Shown here: one piece after another, positions 9,008 through 19,111 of the stretch
Layout of the letters: each line of letters opens with the position of its first letter
How positions within the stretch are numbered: position 1 is the stretch's first letter
Assembly: GCF_003337715.1 (NCBI RefSeq)
Contig: NZ_QPIX01000005.1
Location: 62,001 to 126,000, forward strand
Source of the DNA: Ciceribacter lividus
GTDB taxonomy: Bacteria > Pseudomonadota > Alphaproteobacteria > Rhizobiales > Rhizobiaceae
Reading direction: 5' to 3'
Length of the DNA: 64,000 bases
Program-made: the position numbers and the translations under genes
The notes under the pieces: model-generated
The model's input: the letters and a program-made list of their open reading frames with translations, nothing else
Databases searched by the model: none
Told to the model about the DNA's origin: nothing

Positions 9008-9802
9008 TCAGGCAGCCTCGAAATCGAACCAGCCCGCGACGGGCACGTGATCGGAGGGCTTTTCCCACGTCCGCACGTGCTTTTCGATCTGCCCGGCCCG
9101 GAAACGGTCCGTTGCCTCCGGCGAGAGCAGAAGGTGGTCGATGCGGATGCCGTTGTTCTTCTGCCAGGCGCCGCCCTGGTAATCCCAGAAGGAATAGAGC
9201 TTCGTCTCGTCGGTCGTCGCGCGCACTGCGTCGACGAGGCCGAGATGTTCGAGCCGGCGGAACGCTTCGCGTGTCTGCGGCAGGAAGAGCGCGTCGCCAG
9301 CCCAGACCAGCGGATCGTGGCAGTCGTAGGGCTCGGGGATGACGTTGTAGTCTCCGGCGAGGATCAGCGGTTCCTCGAGCGCGAGACGGTCTTCGGCGAA
9401 CGCCTTCAGCCGTTCCATCCAGGCGAGCTTGTAGGGATATTTTACCGGATCGTCCGGGGGATTGCCGTTCGGCAGGTAGAGCGAGCAGACGCGCAGCGCA
9501 CCACCCTTGACTGAAAACACGCCTTCGATGAAGCGCGCCTGTTCGTCCCCGTCATCACCGGGCAACCCGCGATTGACCTCGTCCGGCTTCATCTTCGAGA
9601 GCAAGGCCACCCCGTTGAACCCCTTCTGGCCATGCGTCTCGACGTGGTAGCCGAGCGCCTCGATCTCCAGTCTGGGAAAGCCGGCGTCTTCGGACTTGAT
9701 TTCCTGGAGACAGACGATGTCCGGCGCGGAGCTTTTCAGCCATTCGCAGAGATTTGCGATGCGCGCCTTCACCCCGTTGATGTTCCAAGTGGCGATCTTC
9801 AT
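9008..9802 (-). CDS. xthA: Exodeoxyribonuclease III
   Basis: 264 residues. The endonuclease/exonuclease/phosphatase fold is clear: MKIATWNINGVKAR at the start, CLQEIKSED with the metal-binding Glu (about residue 36), SLYLPNG, AGDYNVIPEP, and the C-terminal SDHVPV His. It is an AP endonuclease and 3'-5' exonuclease in base excision repair. It converges with exoR, leaving a nine-base gap. Confidence 0.96.
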   Translation of the reverse strand: MKIATWNINGVKARIANLCEWLKSSAPDIVCLQEIKSEDAGFPRLEIEALGYHVETHGQKGFNGVALLSKMKPDEVNRGLPGDDGDEQARFIEGVFSVKGGALRVCSLYLPNGNPPDDPVKYPYKLAWMERLKAFAEDRLALEEPLILAGDYNVIPEPYDCHDPLVWAGDALFLPQTREAFRRLEHLGLVDAVRATTDETKLYSFWDYQGGAWQKNNGIRIDHLLLSPEATDRFRAGQIEKHVRTWEKPSDHVPVAGWFDFEAA

Positions 9803-9921
9803 GGATTGCTTCCCTTCGTCTTCCCTTCTTCATAGACGACAGGGCGAATTTTGCCACCGGCTTTTGTGCATTGCCGGCCGCGGCCCCTTTGACATTCTAT
9901 GACAACACTCCATTCTTCCCT

Positions 9922-10012
9922 GGCCGGCTCATGGGGGCGGTAGAGCCGGTGGCCGCTCCTTTTGGGGCAAGCAGCGCCGGGCGACAAACGCCCGCAAGAA
10001 AAGGGGACACTA
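9922..10012 (+). ncRNA. Structured 5' leader of the NCS2 permease, candidate purine-type riboswitch
   Basis: A TTGACA hexamer (9889-9894) suggests transcription starts near 9920. The leader contains stem CCGGCTC (9924-9930)/GAGCCGG (9943-9949) closed by the G-rich 12-base loop ATGGGGGCGGTA, and hairpin CGGGCG/CGCCCG (about 9978-9994). CTCCTTTT (9956-9963) can pair over eight bases with AAAAGGGG (9999-10006), which is the Shine-Dalgarno region of the permease (ATG 10016). A ligand-controlled helix sequestering the ribosome site would fit. Xanthine-I (NMT1) riboswitches are known upstream of such permeases in alphaproteobacteria; I cannot match the consensus from memory. Confidence 0.4.
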
Positions 10013-10015
10013 CTC

Positions 10016-11518
10016 ATGTCAAACGTCAGTACCAAGACGCATCCGGTCGATGAGGTGCTGCCGATGTCGCGGCTCGCGACACTCGGCCTGCAGCACGTTC
10101 TCGTCATGTACGCCGGTGCCATCGCAGTACCGCTGATCATCGGCCGCGCGTTGAAACTGCCGCCGGAAGACGTCGCTTTTCTGATCTCCGCAGACCTGTT
10201 CGCCTGCGGCATCGTCACGCTGATCCAGTCGCTCGGCGTCACCCAATGGTTCGGCATCCGCCTGCCGGTGATGATGGGCGTCACGTTCGCGTCCGTCGGT
10301 CCCATGGTTTCCATGGCCAATATCTCGGGCGGCGCCGATGGCGCGCGCCTCATATTCGGCTCGATCATCGGTGCCGGCATAGTCGCTATGCTGATTGCGC
10401 CGCTGGTCAGCCGCCTGCTGCGCTTCTTCCCGCCGGTCGTAACCGGCACGATCATCCTTATCATCGGCGTTTCGCTGATGCGGATCGGCATCAACTGGAT
10501 CTTCGGAAATCCGTTCGGGCCGACGGCGCCGAACATTCTCGATCCGGCCCATGCCAAATGGCTGGAGGATGTGAAGGCGCTGGCCGCGACCGGGGCAGGG
10601 GCCATCCCGGAGATACCGGCCAAGCTTGCGCTGGCCCCGAGCGTGCCGAACGCCGCCTACGCGCCGCTTTCCGGCATCGCGGTCTCGGCCATCGTGCTGG
10701 CATCGATCCTGCTGATTGCGCGTTTCGCCAAGGGCTTCGTCGCCAACATTTCCGTGCTCCTCGGCATCGTCATCGGCGGGATCCTTGCCGCAGCCACGGG
10801 CATGATGATTTTCGACAAGGTGGCGAATGCCGCCTGGTTCGCGCCGGTCCTGCCCTTTCATTTCGGCATGCCGATCTTCGACCCGGTCCTCATCGTCACC
10901 ATGACCATCGTCATGCTTGTCGTCATGATCGAGTCGACGGGCATGTTTCTGGCCCTCGGCGAGATGACCGGCAAGCCGGTAACCCAGCCGATGCTGGCGG
11001 CGGGCCTTCGCACCGACGGCCTCGGCACGCTGATCGGCGGTATCTTCAATACCTTCCCGTATACGAGCTTCTCGCAGAATGTCGGCCTCGTTGGCGTCAC
11101 CGGCGTCAGGTCGCGTTTCGTCTGCGTCGCGGGCGGGGTGATTCTGATCATCCTCGGTCTGCTTCCGAAAATGGCGGCCCTGGTGGAATCTCTGCCGACC
11201 GTCGTGCTCGGCGGCGCCGGATTGGTGATGTTCGGCATGGTCGCCGCGACCGGGATCCGGATCCTTTCGGGCGTGGACTTTAAGACCAGCCGCAACAATC
11301 TGTTCGTCGTCGCGATATCCATCGGGTTCGGCATGATCCCGCTGGTCGCGCCGAACTTCAAGCAGTGGATGCCGCATAGCATTCATCCGCTGATCGATTC
11401 CGGCATCCTTTTGGCCTCGATCTCTGCCGTGGTGCTGAACGTCTTCTTCAACGGCACCTCTTCCGCAAGCGATGCGGAAATGCGCGAGGCTGCCCTGGCC
11501 GGCGATGGCGGTCACTGA
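10016..11518 (+). CDS. NCS2 family xanthine/uracil-type nucleobase permease
   Basis: 500 residues from ATG 10016, preceded by AAAAGGGGAC. About 12-14 hydrophobic membrane segments with NCS2 signatures: QHVLVMYAGAIAVPLIIG near the N-terminus, MMGVTFASVGPMVS, the TM8 ESTGMFLALGEMTGKP motif whose Glu is essential in XanQ/UraA, and the family motif SQNVGLVGVTGVRSR. The overall pattern is closer to the xanthine/urate branch (XanQ, PbuX, UacT) than to UraA. It would import a purine base by proton symport. Its structured leader suggests purine-dependent regulation. Substrate is inferred. Confidence 0.88.
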   Translation: MSNVSTKTHPVDEVLPMSRLATLGLQHVLVMYAGAIAVPLIIGRALKLPPEDVAFLISADLFACGIVTLIQSLGVTQWFGIRLPVMMGVTFASVGPMVSMANISGGADGARLIFGSIIGAGIVAMLIAPLVSRLLRFFPPVVTGTIILIIGVSLMRIGINWIFGNPFGPTAPNILDPAHAKWLEDVKALAATGAGAIPEIPAKLALAPSVPNAAYAPLSGIAVSAIVLASILLIARFAKGFVANISVLLGIVIGGILAAATGMMIFDKVANAAWFAPVLPFHFGMPIFDPVLIVTMTIVMLVVMIESTGMFLALGEMTGKPVTQPMLAAGLRTDGLGTLIGGIFNTFPYTSFSQNVGLVGVTGVRSRFVCVAGGVILIILGLLPKMAALVESLPTVVLGGAGLVMFGMVAATGIRILSGVDFKTSRNNLFVVAISIGFGMIPLVAPNFKQWMPHSIHPLIDSGILLASISAVVLNVFFNGTSSASDAEMREAALAGDGGH

Positions 11519-11524
11519 CAGGAA

Positions 11525-11556
11525 CAAACCGGCCGGGTCCGAGCCCGGCCGGTTTG
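11525..11556. terminator. Bidirectional terminator hairpin between permease and erpA
   Basis: CAAACCGGCCGGG (11525-11537) and CCCGGCCGGTTTG (11544-11556) form a perfect 13-base-pair stem with a six-base loop. It lies between two convergent genes and has short A and T runs at either side. Confidence 0.75.
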
Positions 11557-11575
11557 CAGAGCGGTATTGGCGACA

Positions 11576-11908
11576 TTAGACCGAAAAGCTGGTCCCGCAG
11601 CCGCAACTAGCGACCGCGTTCGGATTCTTGATCTGGAAGGACTGGCCGAGCAGGTTGTCGACGAAGTCGATCTCCGATCCGCTCATGTAGACGAGCGAGA
11701 CCGGATCGATGACGACCGTCGCGCCATCCTTGGTGATGACGAGGTCGTCGGACTGCGGCGCGCTTTCGAGGTCGAACTTGTAAGAGAAGCCGGAGCAGCC
11801 TCCGCCTTCGACGGAGACGCGCAGGGCGTGCTTGTCCTGCTCCCCGGCAACCACAGCCGCGATCCTCTTGGCCGCGGCGTCCGAAAGGGTGATGGTCGAT
11901 TCGCTCAT
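11576..11908 (-). CDS. erpA: A-type iron-sulfur carrier/insertion protein
   Basis: 110 residues from the ATG at 11908 (MSESTITLS); an upstream in-frame ATG at 11929 is preceded by no better ribosome site. HesB/IscA fold with the three cluster-binding cysteines in GGGCSGF (about residue 41) and the C-terminal CGCGTSF. A-type carriers deliver Fe-S clusters to apo-enzymes. The single-gene context in a rhizobial core region and similarity to ErpA favour that name over iscA or sufA, but the paralogues cannot be separated with certainty by eye. Confidence 0.87.
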   Translation of the reverse strand: MSESTITLSDAAAKRIAAVVAGEQDKHALRVSVEGGGCSGFSYKFDLESAPQSDDLVITKDGATVVIDPVSLVYMSGSEIDFVDNLLGQSFQIKNPNAVASCGCGTSFSV

Positions 11909-12097
11909 TTGTCCTCCTGACGGGTTCAAGGCCCGTGGAAAATCGATGGTTGATCCCGGCAGCCGGCCTGAAGCGGCCCCTGTTTGCTCGCTTTTGCCGT
12001 CAAATCGGCTCCCGGCACGCTCTCTTGCTTGCGGGATCGTCTGCTATAGGTATGAAGGCGGGCAACGGGCGTCAATGGGGACGAGACGGAACGGACA

Positions 12098-13315
12098 ATG
12101 ACGATCGACAGGGCTGCATTGGGTTTCGGTACCGGTGAGCGGGCGGTGTACGCTGCGGACCCGTGGTCGTCCCGCGGGCGGCTATTCGCTGAAGTGAGCA
12201 GTCCGACGCGCTCCGACTTCCAGCGCGACCGCGACCGCATCGTCCACACGACGGCCTTTCGACGGCTGAAGCACAAGACGCAGGTCTTCATCGGCACGGA
12301 CAGTGATCACTACAGGACGCGGCTCACCCACACGATCGAGGTCGCCCAGATTGCCCGTGCGCTCGCCAGAGCCCTCAAGCTGGACGAAGATCTCGCCGAA
12401 GGTGTGGCGCTGGTGCACGACTTCGGCCATACACCCTTCGGCCACACGGGCGAGGACGCCCTGCACGACGTTCTGAAGCCCTATGGCGGCTTCGACCACA
12501 ACGCCCAATCGCTGAGGATCGTGACGAAGCTCGAGCGTCGCTACGCCGAATTCGACGGGCTGAACCTCACCTGGGAGACGCTCGAAGGTCTGGTGAAGCA
12601 CAATGGGCCGCTGTTGACGTCGACGGGCGAAGGCCCGCGCGGACCTGTCCCGAAGCCGATCCGTGACTATTGCGAAATCCATGATCTCGAACTCGACACC
12701 TTCGCGAGCCTCGAGGCGCAGGTGGCGGCGATCGCCGACGACATCGCCTACAACACTCACGACATCGACGACGGCCTGCGCTCCGGTTACCTGACCTTCG
12801 AGATGCTGGAGGAGGTTCCGTTCCTCGCAGGGTTGATGGCGGAAGTGCACGGGCTCTATCCGGGACTCGAGGCGAGCCGCTTCACCCACGAGATTACCCG
12901 CCGCCAGATCACCCGCATGGTCGAGGACGTGATCTCGGTGGCGCAGGAACGTCTGCGGGAGATCACGCCCGGATGTGCGGCGGACGTCCGCCACGCCGAC
13001 TGCGCGATCGCCACCTTCTCCGCGGGGATGGCCGAGACCGACCGGCAGATCAAACGCCTGCTGTTCAGCCGCATCTACCGCCATCCGGAGATCATGCGGA
13101 TCCGCGCCGGCGCCGCGCAGATCGTCACCGATCTCTTCCAGGCCTACATGCGAGACCCATCGCTGATGAGCAGCCACTACTGGGTCGACCACATCGCAGG
13201 CCTCGACGAACCCGCCAAGGCCCGGCACGTCGGCGACTATCTGGCGGGGATGACCGACACCTATGCGGTCAACGCCCACCGTCGTCTGTTTGACCGGACT
13301 CCCGATTTACGCTAG
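12098..13315 (+). CDS. dgt: dGTP triphosphohydrolase-like HD-domain protein
   Basis: 405 residues. The HD phosphohydrolase core is visible: [18 protein letters not shown], then [16 protein letters not shown] carrying the metal-binding His-Asp pair (about residues 107-115), and later [15 protein letters not shown]. Length and motifs fit the short type-2 dGTPase-like subfamily that hydrolyses dNTPs to nucleosides and tripolyphosphate. It precedes argS by about 65 bases on the same strand, as is common in Rhizobiales, so the two may be co-transcribed. Confidence 0.92.
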   Translation: MTIDRAALGFGTGERAVYAADPWSSRGRLFAEVSSPTRSDFQRDRDRIVHTTAFRRLKHKTQVFIGTDSDHYRTRLTHTIEVAQIARALARALKLDEDLAEGVALVHDFGHTPFGHTGEDALHDVLKPYGGFDHNAQSLRIVTKLERRYAEFDGLNLTWETLEGLVKHNGPLLTSTGEGPRGPVPKPIRDYCEIHDLELDTFASLEAQVAAIADDIAYNTHDIDDGLRSGYLTFEMLEEVPFLAGLMAEVHGLYPGLEASRFTHEITRRQITRMVEDVISVAQERLREITPGCAADVRHADCAIATFSAGMAETDRQIKRLLFSRIYRHPEIMRIRAGAAQIVTDLFQAYMRDPSLMSSHYWVDHIAGLDEPAKARHVGDYLAGMTDTYAVNAHRRLFDRTPDLR

Positions 13316-13379
13316 GCAGCGGCCAGCAAATTCCCCTGTACATAACCGGAGCTTGAGAGTTCCGGCGTGGAAAACGAAG

Positions 13380-15140
13380 ATGAATCTTTTCGCCGACTTC
13401 GAAACAAGAATTAAGAACGCGCTCGAAACCTTGGAAATCGTGAAGGAAAAGCGTTCCGCGCTTGATTTCGGGCGAATTGTCGTCGAGCCGCCGCGCGATG
13501 CAAGCCACGGCGACGCAGCGACCAATGCCGCGATGGTGCTTTCCAAGCCGCTGGCGATGAATCCCCGCGCTCTTGCCGAGATCATCTGCGAGAAGCTGAA
13601 GGAAGACGAAGACATTTCCGACGTCTCCGTCGCAGGTCCCGGCTTCATCAATATCCGCGTGTCGACGGCGTACTGGCAGCGACTGCTCTCGGCGGTGATC
13701 GCCGAGGGGACCGACTTCGGTCGCTCCGTTCTCGGCTCCGGTCGCAAGGTGAACGTCGAATACGTCTCGGCAAATCCGACCGGTCCGATGCATGTCGGCC
13801 ATTGCCGCGGCGCCGTCGTCGGCGATGCGCTCGCCAATCTCCTGCAGTTCGCGGGCTACGAGGTCGCCAAGGAATACTACATCAACGACGCAGGCGCCCA
13901 GATTGACGTCTTGGCTCGATCCGTGTTCCTGCGCTATCGCGAAGCCCTGGGCGAGGATGTCGGCGAAATCCCGGCCGGCCTCTATCCGGGCGACTACCTC
14001 GTCCCTGTCGGCAAGGCTCTGGCGGAGGAATACGGTGTCCGGCTCCACAACATGCCGGAAGAGGAATGGCTGCAGATCGTCAAGGACAAGGCGATCGACG
14101 CGATGATGGTGATGATCCGCGAGGATCTCGCCGAACTCAACGTCCACCACGACGTCTTCTTCTCCGAGCGCGCGCTGCACGCCAACGGCGCGGCAGCGAT
14201 CCGCACCGCGATCAACGACCTCACCTTCAAGGGACACGTTTATCGTGGCACCCTGCCGCCGCCGAAGGGTCAGCTCCCCGAGGATTGGGAGGATCGCGAG
14301 CAGACGCTCTTCCGCTCGACCGAGGTCGGCGACGACATCGACCGGCCGTTGATGAAGTCGGACGGCAGTTATACTTACTTCGCCGCCGACGTCGCCTACT
14401 TCAAGGACAAGTTCGATCGCGGCTACGACGAGATGATCTATGTGCTCGGCGCCGACCATGGCGGCTACGTCAAGCGCCTGGAGGCGGTGGCGCGGGCTGT
14501 CTCCGGCGGCAAGACGAAGCTCACCGTTCTTCTTTGCCAGCTCGTCAAGCTCTATCGCGACGGCGAGCCGGTGAAGATGTCCAAGCGGTCGGGGGATTTC
14601 GTGACGTTGCGCGACGTCGTCGACGAGGTCGGCCGCGACTCCGTCCGCTTCATGATGCTCTACCGCAAGAATAGCGAACCGCTGGACTTCGACTTTGCCA
14701 AGGTGACGGAACAGTCGAAGGATAATCCGGTCTTCTACGTGCAGTATGCGCATGCCCGCTGCATGTCGGTCTTCCGTCAGGCGAAGGAAGCATTTCCAGA
14801 CCTCGACTTCGATGGGCTCGACCTGTCGTCGGCGGTGATGGGAGTGATCGAGGATCCGACAGAGCTGCAACTGGTGGCGAAGCTTGCCGAGTATCCGCGC
14901 GTGATCGAAGCTGCGGCACAGTCGCAGGAGCCTCATCGCGTGGCGTTTTACCTTTATGATCTCGCCAGTTCCTTCCACGCGCACTGGAACAAAGGCAAGG
15001 ATCAACCGGAATTACGATTTGTTAACGATAAAAACCGAGAATTGAGCATCGCCAGGCTTGGGCTGGTGCGTGCTGTCGCCTCTGTTCTGAAGTCCGGACT
15101 GACCATTACGGGCACTGATGCTCCGGTTGAAATGCGATAG
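13380..15140 (+). CDS. argS: Arginine--tRNA ligase
   Basis: 586 residues from ATG 13380 ([16 protein letters not shown]). An in-frame ATG at 13263 lies inside dgt and is rejected. Class I ArgRS features: N-terminal Add1 domain, [20 protein letters not shown] with the HVGH nucleotide-binding motif, [35 protein letters not shown], and the C-terminal anticodon-binding domain ([10 protein letters not shown] to the end). It charges tRNA-Arg. Confidence 0.97.
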   Translation: MNLFADFETRIKNALETLEIVKEKRSALDFGRIVVEPPRDASHGDAATNAAMVLSKPLAMNPRALAEIICEKLKEDEDISDVSVAGPGFINIRVSTAYWQRLLSAVIAEGTDFGRSVLGSGRKVNVEYVSANPTGPMHVGHCRGAVVGDALANLLQFAGYEVAKEYYINDAGAQIDVLARSVFLRYREALGEDVGEIPAGLYPGDYLVPVGKALAEEYGVRLHNMPEEEWLQIVKDKAIDAMMVMIREDLAELNVHHDVFFSERALHANGAAAIRTAINDLTFKGHVYRGTLPPPKGQLPEDWEDREQTLFRSTEVGDDIDRPLMKSDGSYTYFAADVAYFKDKFDRGYDEMIYVLGADHGGYVKRLEAVARAVSGGKTKLTVLLCQLVKLYRDGEPVKMSKRSGDFVTLRDVVDEVGRDSVRFMMLYRKNSEPLDFDFAKVTEQSKDNPVFYVQYAHARCMSVFRQAKEAFPDLDFDGLDLSSAVMGVIEDPTELQLVAKLAEYPRVIEAAAQSQEPHRVAFYLYDLASSFHAHWNKGKDQPELRFVNDKNRELSIARLGLVRAVASVLKSGLTITGTDAPVEMR

Positions 15141-15207
15141 TATTGTCACCATTTCCCCACAAAGCACTGGCATGGCGTGTAGTCGCGTTAGTGAGTGGAA
15201 CTAGGTA

Positions 15208-17976
15208 ATGGTACAGAAACAAGCCGCATACAACAGTCGCCTGGGCGGCGAAGACTTCGCTGACGACGATCCGTTGGCGGAGCTGGCCCGGATTGTCGGC
15301 TTCGAGCCGCCCGCCGCTCGCGACGTACCGCGTGAACCGCAGATGGTCGAAAGCCCGGTCGCTCCGGTTCTGCCAGTCGCGGAGCCGAGCAGTCTGGAAG
15401 ACGAGCTGCTGCGAGAGTTCGAGAACTACGAACGTGGCCAGCCAGTCGCGGCCCCCGAGAGCGAGCCCGCCTATGTCGCGCCCGAGATCGTGGAAACCGT
15501 CCCCGTCCTCGACGCGATCGATGAGCGCGAGGAGCTGGAGCTGAACACGGCCGGCGCCAACGAGGCCGTGCTGGCGGAAGCCGAAGAAACCTTCCTCAAC
15601 GCCGAGCAGGCCATCATGCCCGAAGCGGCGGAGACGATTTCCTCCGATCTCGCCGATGAACTCGAAATGGCGGTCTCCGCCGGACCTGTCGAGCCGGTTT
15701 GGCCGAGGGCTGACGCCGAGCCTCGCCTGAAGCTGCCGCTTGCCAACTTCCATGTCGCGCAACGGCCTGCCCCTCGCTTGGAGCCGGCCTTCACGGCCGA
15801 GCGCGAGGAGCCGACTACGGTAGAGGTGGAAGAGGCGCCGCGTCTCAGTCCGGTCGAAACGTCGAGCTGGATGTCCGGACCCGGATCGCAGTCGATCGAG
15901 CGCGCGACAGTCGAGGGCGAGGCCCAGCATCCGTCCGATCCCGACTTCGAGGTGTTTTCCGCAGGCGCAGAGAGCTACAGCGCGCCTGCTGTGACAATGC
16001 CGGAGAGTACTCCGGTATCCGCAGGGCCGGCAACCAGGACTGAGCCCGACTTCTCTTTCTCCTTCGCAGACGAACTCGCCGCCGACGAGGATCGGTTCGA
16101 GCCTGCCTCCGAGGCTGTAGCCGAACCGGCCGCCCCACCGGCGGAGCCTGCTCGCGCGCAATCGGCGGCGATCGACGAGGATGCCTTCGATCCCTTCGCG
16201 GACGGCGCTTTCGAACTCGATCTCGATGACATCGAACTCGACTTCTCTGACCTCGAGATTGATCCGGAACCGGCGCAGGTCGCCAAGGCGGAAAGCCTCC
16301 ACGACGAGCCCGTGGCTGCGAAAGCGCCATCCGTGCCGGTCGAAGTCGCAAGATCTGTGGCGACCGCGGCTCCGGCTGCTGCGCCCCTGCCGGCATCAGT
16401 CGCGGCTCCTGCCTTCGCCTCCCCGGTGATCCACGAAGATGAGGAATTGCCCTTCGACCTCTCGGAAATTGCCGAGCAGGACGAAAGTCCCGAGTCGATC
16501 GCGGCCCTGGACGTGCCGGAAATCCCGGTTCACGAACCCAGGGAGCCGGTGGTTGCTCGCCACGATTACGATCTCGACATAGACACCGAACTGGCGTCGC
16601 TTCTGAGCGACGCCGTGGTTCCCGCGGCGGCCTCGCCTGCGGCACAGCCGGCTCCGGCCGCTGCAGCCCCGGCTGCGACAGCGGCCGCTCCCGCCGCGAT
16701 TGCGGATGATTTCGAAGCGTTCGAAAAGGCGCTCGAACAGGACTTGAAGCGCTCCTATGAGGGCGACAAGGGTTTCGCCGGCGCGGTCAATCGCATTCCG
16801 CTTCAGCCGTCGCCGGAGGAGATCGACTACGACGAGCCTCGGCCTTCCCGTGGCAGGCTTCTCGCGGCCTCTGCCGCCGGCGTTCTGGTGCTTCTGGCGG
16901 GCGGTGGCCTCTATGCCTGGATGACCGGTTCGGATTCGGTGGTTCTCGGCTCGGGCGAGCCGGTGGTGATCGTCGCCGACAAGGAGCCGGTCAAGGTCGT
17001 GCCCGAGGACAAGGGCGGCAAGACGGTGCCGAACCAGGACAAGGCGGTCTACGACCGTGTCGCCGGCGCGGCCGTCGAAGATCCCAAGCAGCCGAGCCTG
17101 ATTTCGTCCAGCGAGGAGCCGGTCGACGTCGTCCAGAAGACGCTGATACCCGAGACCTTGCCGCTCGAAGGCGAGAACGAGCCCGATGCCATGCCGACGC
17201 CGGTCGGCGAGACGGAGGATCCGCGACTGCTGCCGAGCGACCAGCCCGCGAACCAGCAGGCCGCAGGCAGCACCAGCGATCCCGTGACGATCGCACCGCG
17301 CAAGGTGCGCACGATGATCGTCCGTCCGGATGGAACGCTGGTGGCGCAGGAAGTCGAACAACCGACGACGGAAGCTGCGGCTCCGTCGGCACCGGTTGCT
17401 CCGGCGCTTGCTCCGCCGACCACGGCACCGGCAGAACAGGCATCGGCCGCGCCGGCCACGCCCACGGACACCGCAAGCCCGCAGACGGTTGCCGAACCCG
17501 CGGCGCCGGCCACCGCGCAGCCGGCAAACGCCGGCGCCACCACGCCAGCGGCCGAAACCGCGGCGGTCCCCGCCGAGCCGGCACGTGTGGAAACGGCTGC
17601 CGCTCCGGCGGTATCCGCCCCGGTGCCGACGGCACGCCCGGCCGAACAGCCGGTCAATATCGTCAGCACGGTCACCGAACGGGGCAATGTCAAGCCGGTT
17701 GAGACGGAGACGGCTTCTTCCTCGGTGCCGGCCGGAAGCTATGTGATCCAGATCGCCTCGCTGCCTTCGGAAGCGGATGCGCAGAAATCCTACAAGAATC
17801 TCTCGGCGAAGTTCGGGAACGTGATCGGTGGACGCGCATACGAGATCAAGAAGGCGGAGATTGCCGGCAAGGGAACCTATTATCGGCTCCGGATCGTCGG
17901 TGGCAGCAAGGACGAAGCCGTCGCCCTTTGCGAACGCTATCGGGCAGCCGGCGGCACCTGCCTCGTCGCGAAGTAA
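15208..17976 (+). CDS. Large membrane-anchored SPOR-domain protein
   Basis: 922 residues in three parts. Residues 1 to about 545 are an acidic, low-complexity cytoplasmic region rich in Glu, Ala and Pro; one transmembrane helix follows (LLAASAAGVLVLLAGGG, about 550-572); the periplasmic part is an Ala/Pro/Thr-rich linker ending in a SPOR domain (YVIQIASLPSEADAQKSYKN to YRLRIVGGSKDEAVALCERY, about 845-922). SPOR domains bind glycan strands stripped of stem peptides at the division septum, so a cell-division or envelope role is likely. Downstream nagZ and scpAB point the same way. Partners are unknown. Confidence 0.85.
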   Translation: MVQKQAAYNSRLGGEDFADDDPLAELARIVGFEPPAARDVPREPQMVESPVAPVLPVAEPSSLEDELLREFENYERGQPVAAPESEPAYVAPEIVETVPVLDAIDEREELELNTAGANEAVLAEAEETFLNAEQAIMPEAAETISSDLADELEMAVSAGPVEPVWPRADAEPRLKLPLANFHVAQRPAPRLEPAFTAEREEPTTVEVEEAPRLSPVETSSWMSGPGSQSIERATVEGEAQHPSDPDFEVFSAGAESYSAPAVTMPESTPVSAGPATRTEPDFSFSFADELAADEDRFEPASEAVAEPAAPPAEPARAQSAAIDEDAFDPFADGAFELDLDDIELDFSDLEIDPEPAQVAKAESLHDEPVAAKAPSVPVEVARSVATAAPAAAPLPASVAAPAFASPVIHEDEELPFDLSEIAEQDESPESIAALDVPEIPVHEPREPVVARHDYDLDIDTELASLLSDAVVPAAASPAAQPAPAAAAPAATAAAPAAIADDFEAFEKALEQDLKRSYEGDKGFAGAVNRIPLQPSPEEIDYDEPRPSRGRLLAASAAGVLVLLAGGGLYAWMTGSDSVVLGSGEPVVIVADKEPVKVVPEDKGGKTVPNQDKAVYDRVAGAAVEDPKQPSLISSSEEPVDVVQKTLIPETLPLEGENEPDAMPTPVGETEDPRLLPSDQPANQQAAGSTSDPVTIAPRKVRTMIVRPDGTLVAQEVEQPTTEAAAPSAPVAPALAPPTTAPAEQASAAPATPTDTASPQTVAEPAAPATAQPANAGATTPAAETAAVPAEPARVETAAAPAVSAPVPTARPAEQPVNIVSTVTERGNVKPVETETASSSVPAGSYVIQIASLPSEADAQKSYKNLSAKFGNVIGGRAYEIKKAEIAGKGTYYRLRIVGGSKDEAVALCERYRAAGGTCLVAK

Positions 17977-18004
17977 GGTCGAAAGCCGCGAAATCCATCA
18001 TGGG

Positions 18005-18035
18005 ATGGCGGAAACCCCGTGTTTCCGCCATTTTT
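18005..18035 (+). terminator. Rho-independent terminator of the SPOR-domain gene
   Basis: ATGGCGGAAAC (18005-18015), loop CCCGT, GTTTCCGCCAT (18021-18031) followed by TTTTT: a perfect 11-base-pair stem, 29 bases after the stop. Confidence 0.9.
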
Positions 18036-18094
18036 CCTGTGCATGACCTAGCTCGGCGCTTCGGCTTTTCACTTGCGCCTCTTATGATTCGGCC

Positions 18095-19111
18095 ATGAGC
18101 ACGATGAAAGCGATGATCCTGGGCTGCAGCAGCCTCAAGCTGACGGCCGACGAGAAGGCCTTCTACCGGGACGAACAGCCCTGGGGCTTCATCGTCTTCG
18201 CCCGCAACCTCTCTGAACCGTCGCAGATCCGTGATCTCGTCGCCGAGATGCGTGAGACCGTCGGCGGGCGCAATGCGCCCGTGCTGATCGACCAGGAGGG
18301 GGGGCGCGTCCAGCGCATCCGCGAACCGATCGCGCCGCGTTATCCTTCCGCAGCCGTGCTCGGCGACATCTACCGCCGCGACCGTGGCCAGGGGCTGCGT
18401 GCCGCCTGGTTGATGTCGCGCCTCCACGCCTTCGACCTCCTGAAGCTCGGCATCAACGTCGATTGCCTGCCGGTGCTCGACGTGCCGGTTGCGGGGGCAA
18501 GCAACGTCATCGGCGATCGCGCTTACGGCACCGATCCGGTCACTGTCGGGGAAATGGGCGAGGCGGCCGCGGCAGGGCTCAAGTCCGGCGGCGTCCTGCC
18601 CGTAATGAAGCATGTTCCCGGCCATGGTCGCGGTATGGCAGACTCCCACCATGAACTGCCGGTGGTGACGACGCCTCTTTCCGAGCTGGAAGCCCATGAT
18701 TTCGCGCCGTTCAAGCGGCTCCGCAACGAACTGATGGCGATGAGCGCTCATGTGGTCTACACGGCGGTCGATCCCGATCGTCCGGCCTCGACGTCGAGGA
18801 AGGTGATCGACGAGATCATCCGCGGGACGATCGGCTTCGATGGCCTGCTGATCTCCGACGACAGCTCCATGAATGCGCTGAAGGGCACGCTCGGCGAACG
18901 CGCGGCGGCGATCGTCGCAGGCGGCGGAGACATCGTGCTTCATTGCAACGGCGTGATGGAGGAAATGAGGGCGGTGGCCGCGCAGGTGCCGCCGCTTGCC
19001 GGCCGGTCCCGCGAACGGGCGGCGGCTGTCGAAGCAGCGCTGACATCCGTGGGAGAGGCGGACGAGTTCGCACTTCGTGAAGAATTTGAGAGCCTGAGGG
19101 CGTCGGCATGA
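18095..19111 (+). CDS. nagZ: Beta-N-acetylhexosaminidase NagZ
   Basis: 338 residues of glycoside hydrolase family 3. Diagnostic motifs are LIDQEGGRVQRI, the loop KHVPGHGRGMADSHHELPVV with the Asp/His dyad typical of NagZ, and GLLISDDSSMNAL with the catalytic nucleophile Asp. The enzyme removes GlcNAc from cytosolic muropeptides during cell-wall recycling and can influence beta-lactamase induction. Its stop overlaps the scpA start by four bases (ATGA), indicating a nagZ-scpA-scpB operon. Confidence 0.94.
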   Translation: MSTMKAMILGCSSLKLTADEKAFYRDEQPWGFIVFARNLSEPSQIRDLVAEMRETVGGRNAPVLIDQEGGRVQRIREPIAPRYPSAAVLGDIYRRDRGQGLRAAWLMSRLHAFDLLKLGINVDCLPVLDVPVAGASNVIGDRAYGTDPVTVGEMGEAAAAGLKSGGVLPVMKHVPGHGRGMADSHHELPVVTTPLSELEAHDFAPFKRLRNELMAMSAHVVYTAVDPDRPASTSRKVIDEIIRGTIGFDGLLISDDSSMNALKGTLGERAAAIVAGGGDIVLHCNGVMEEMRAVAAQVPPLAGRSRERAAAVEAALTSVGEADEFALREEFESLRASA

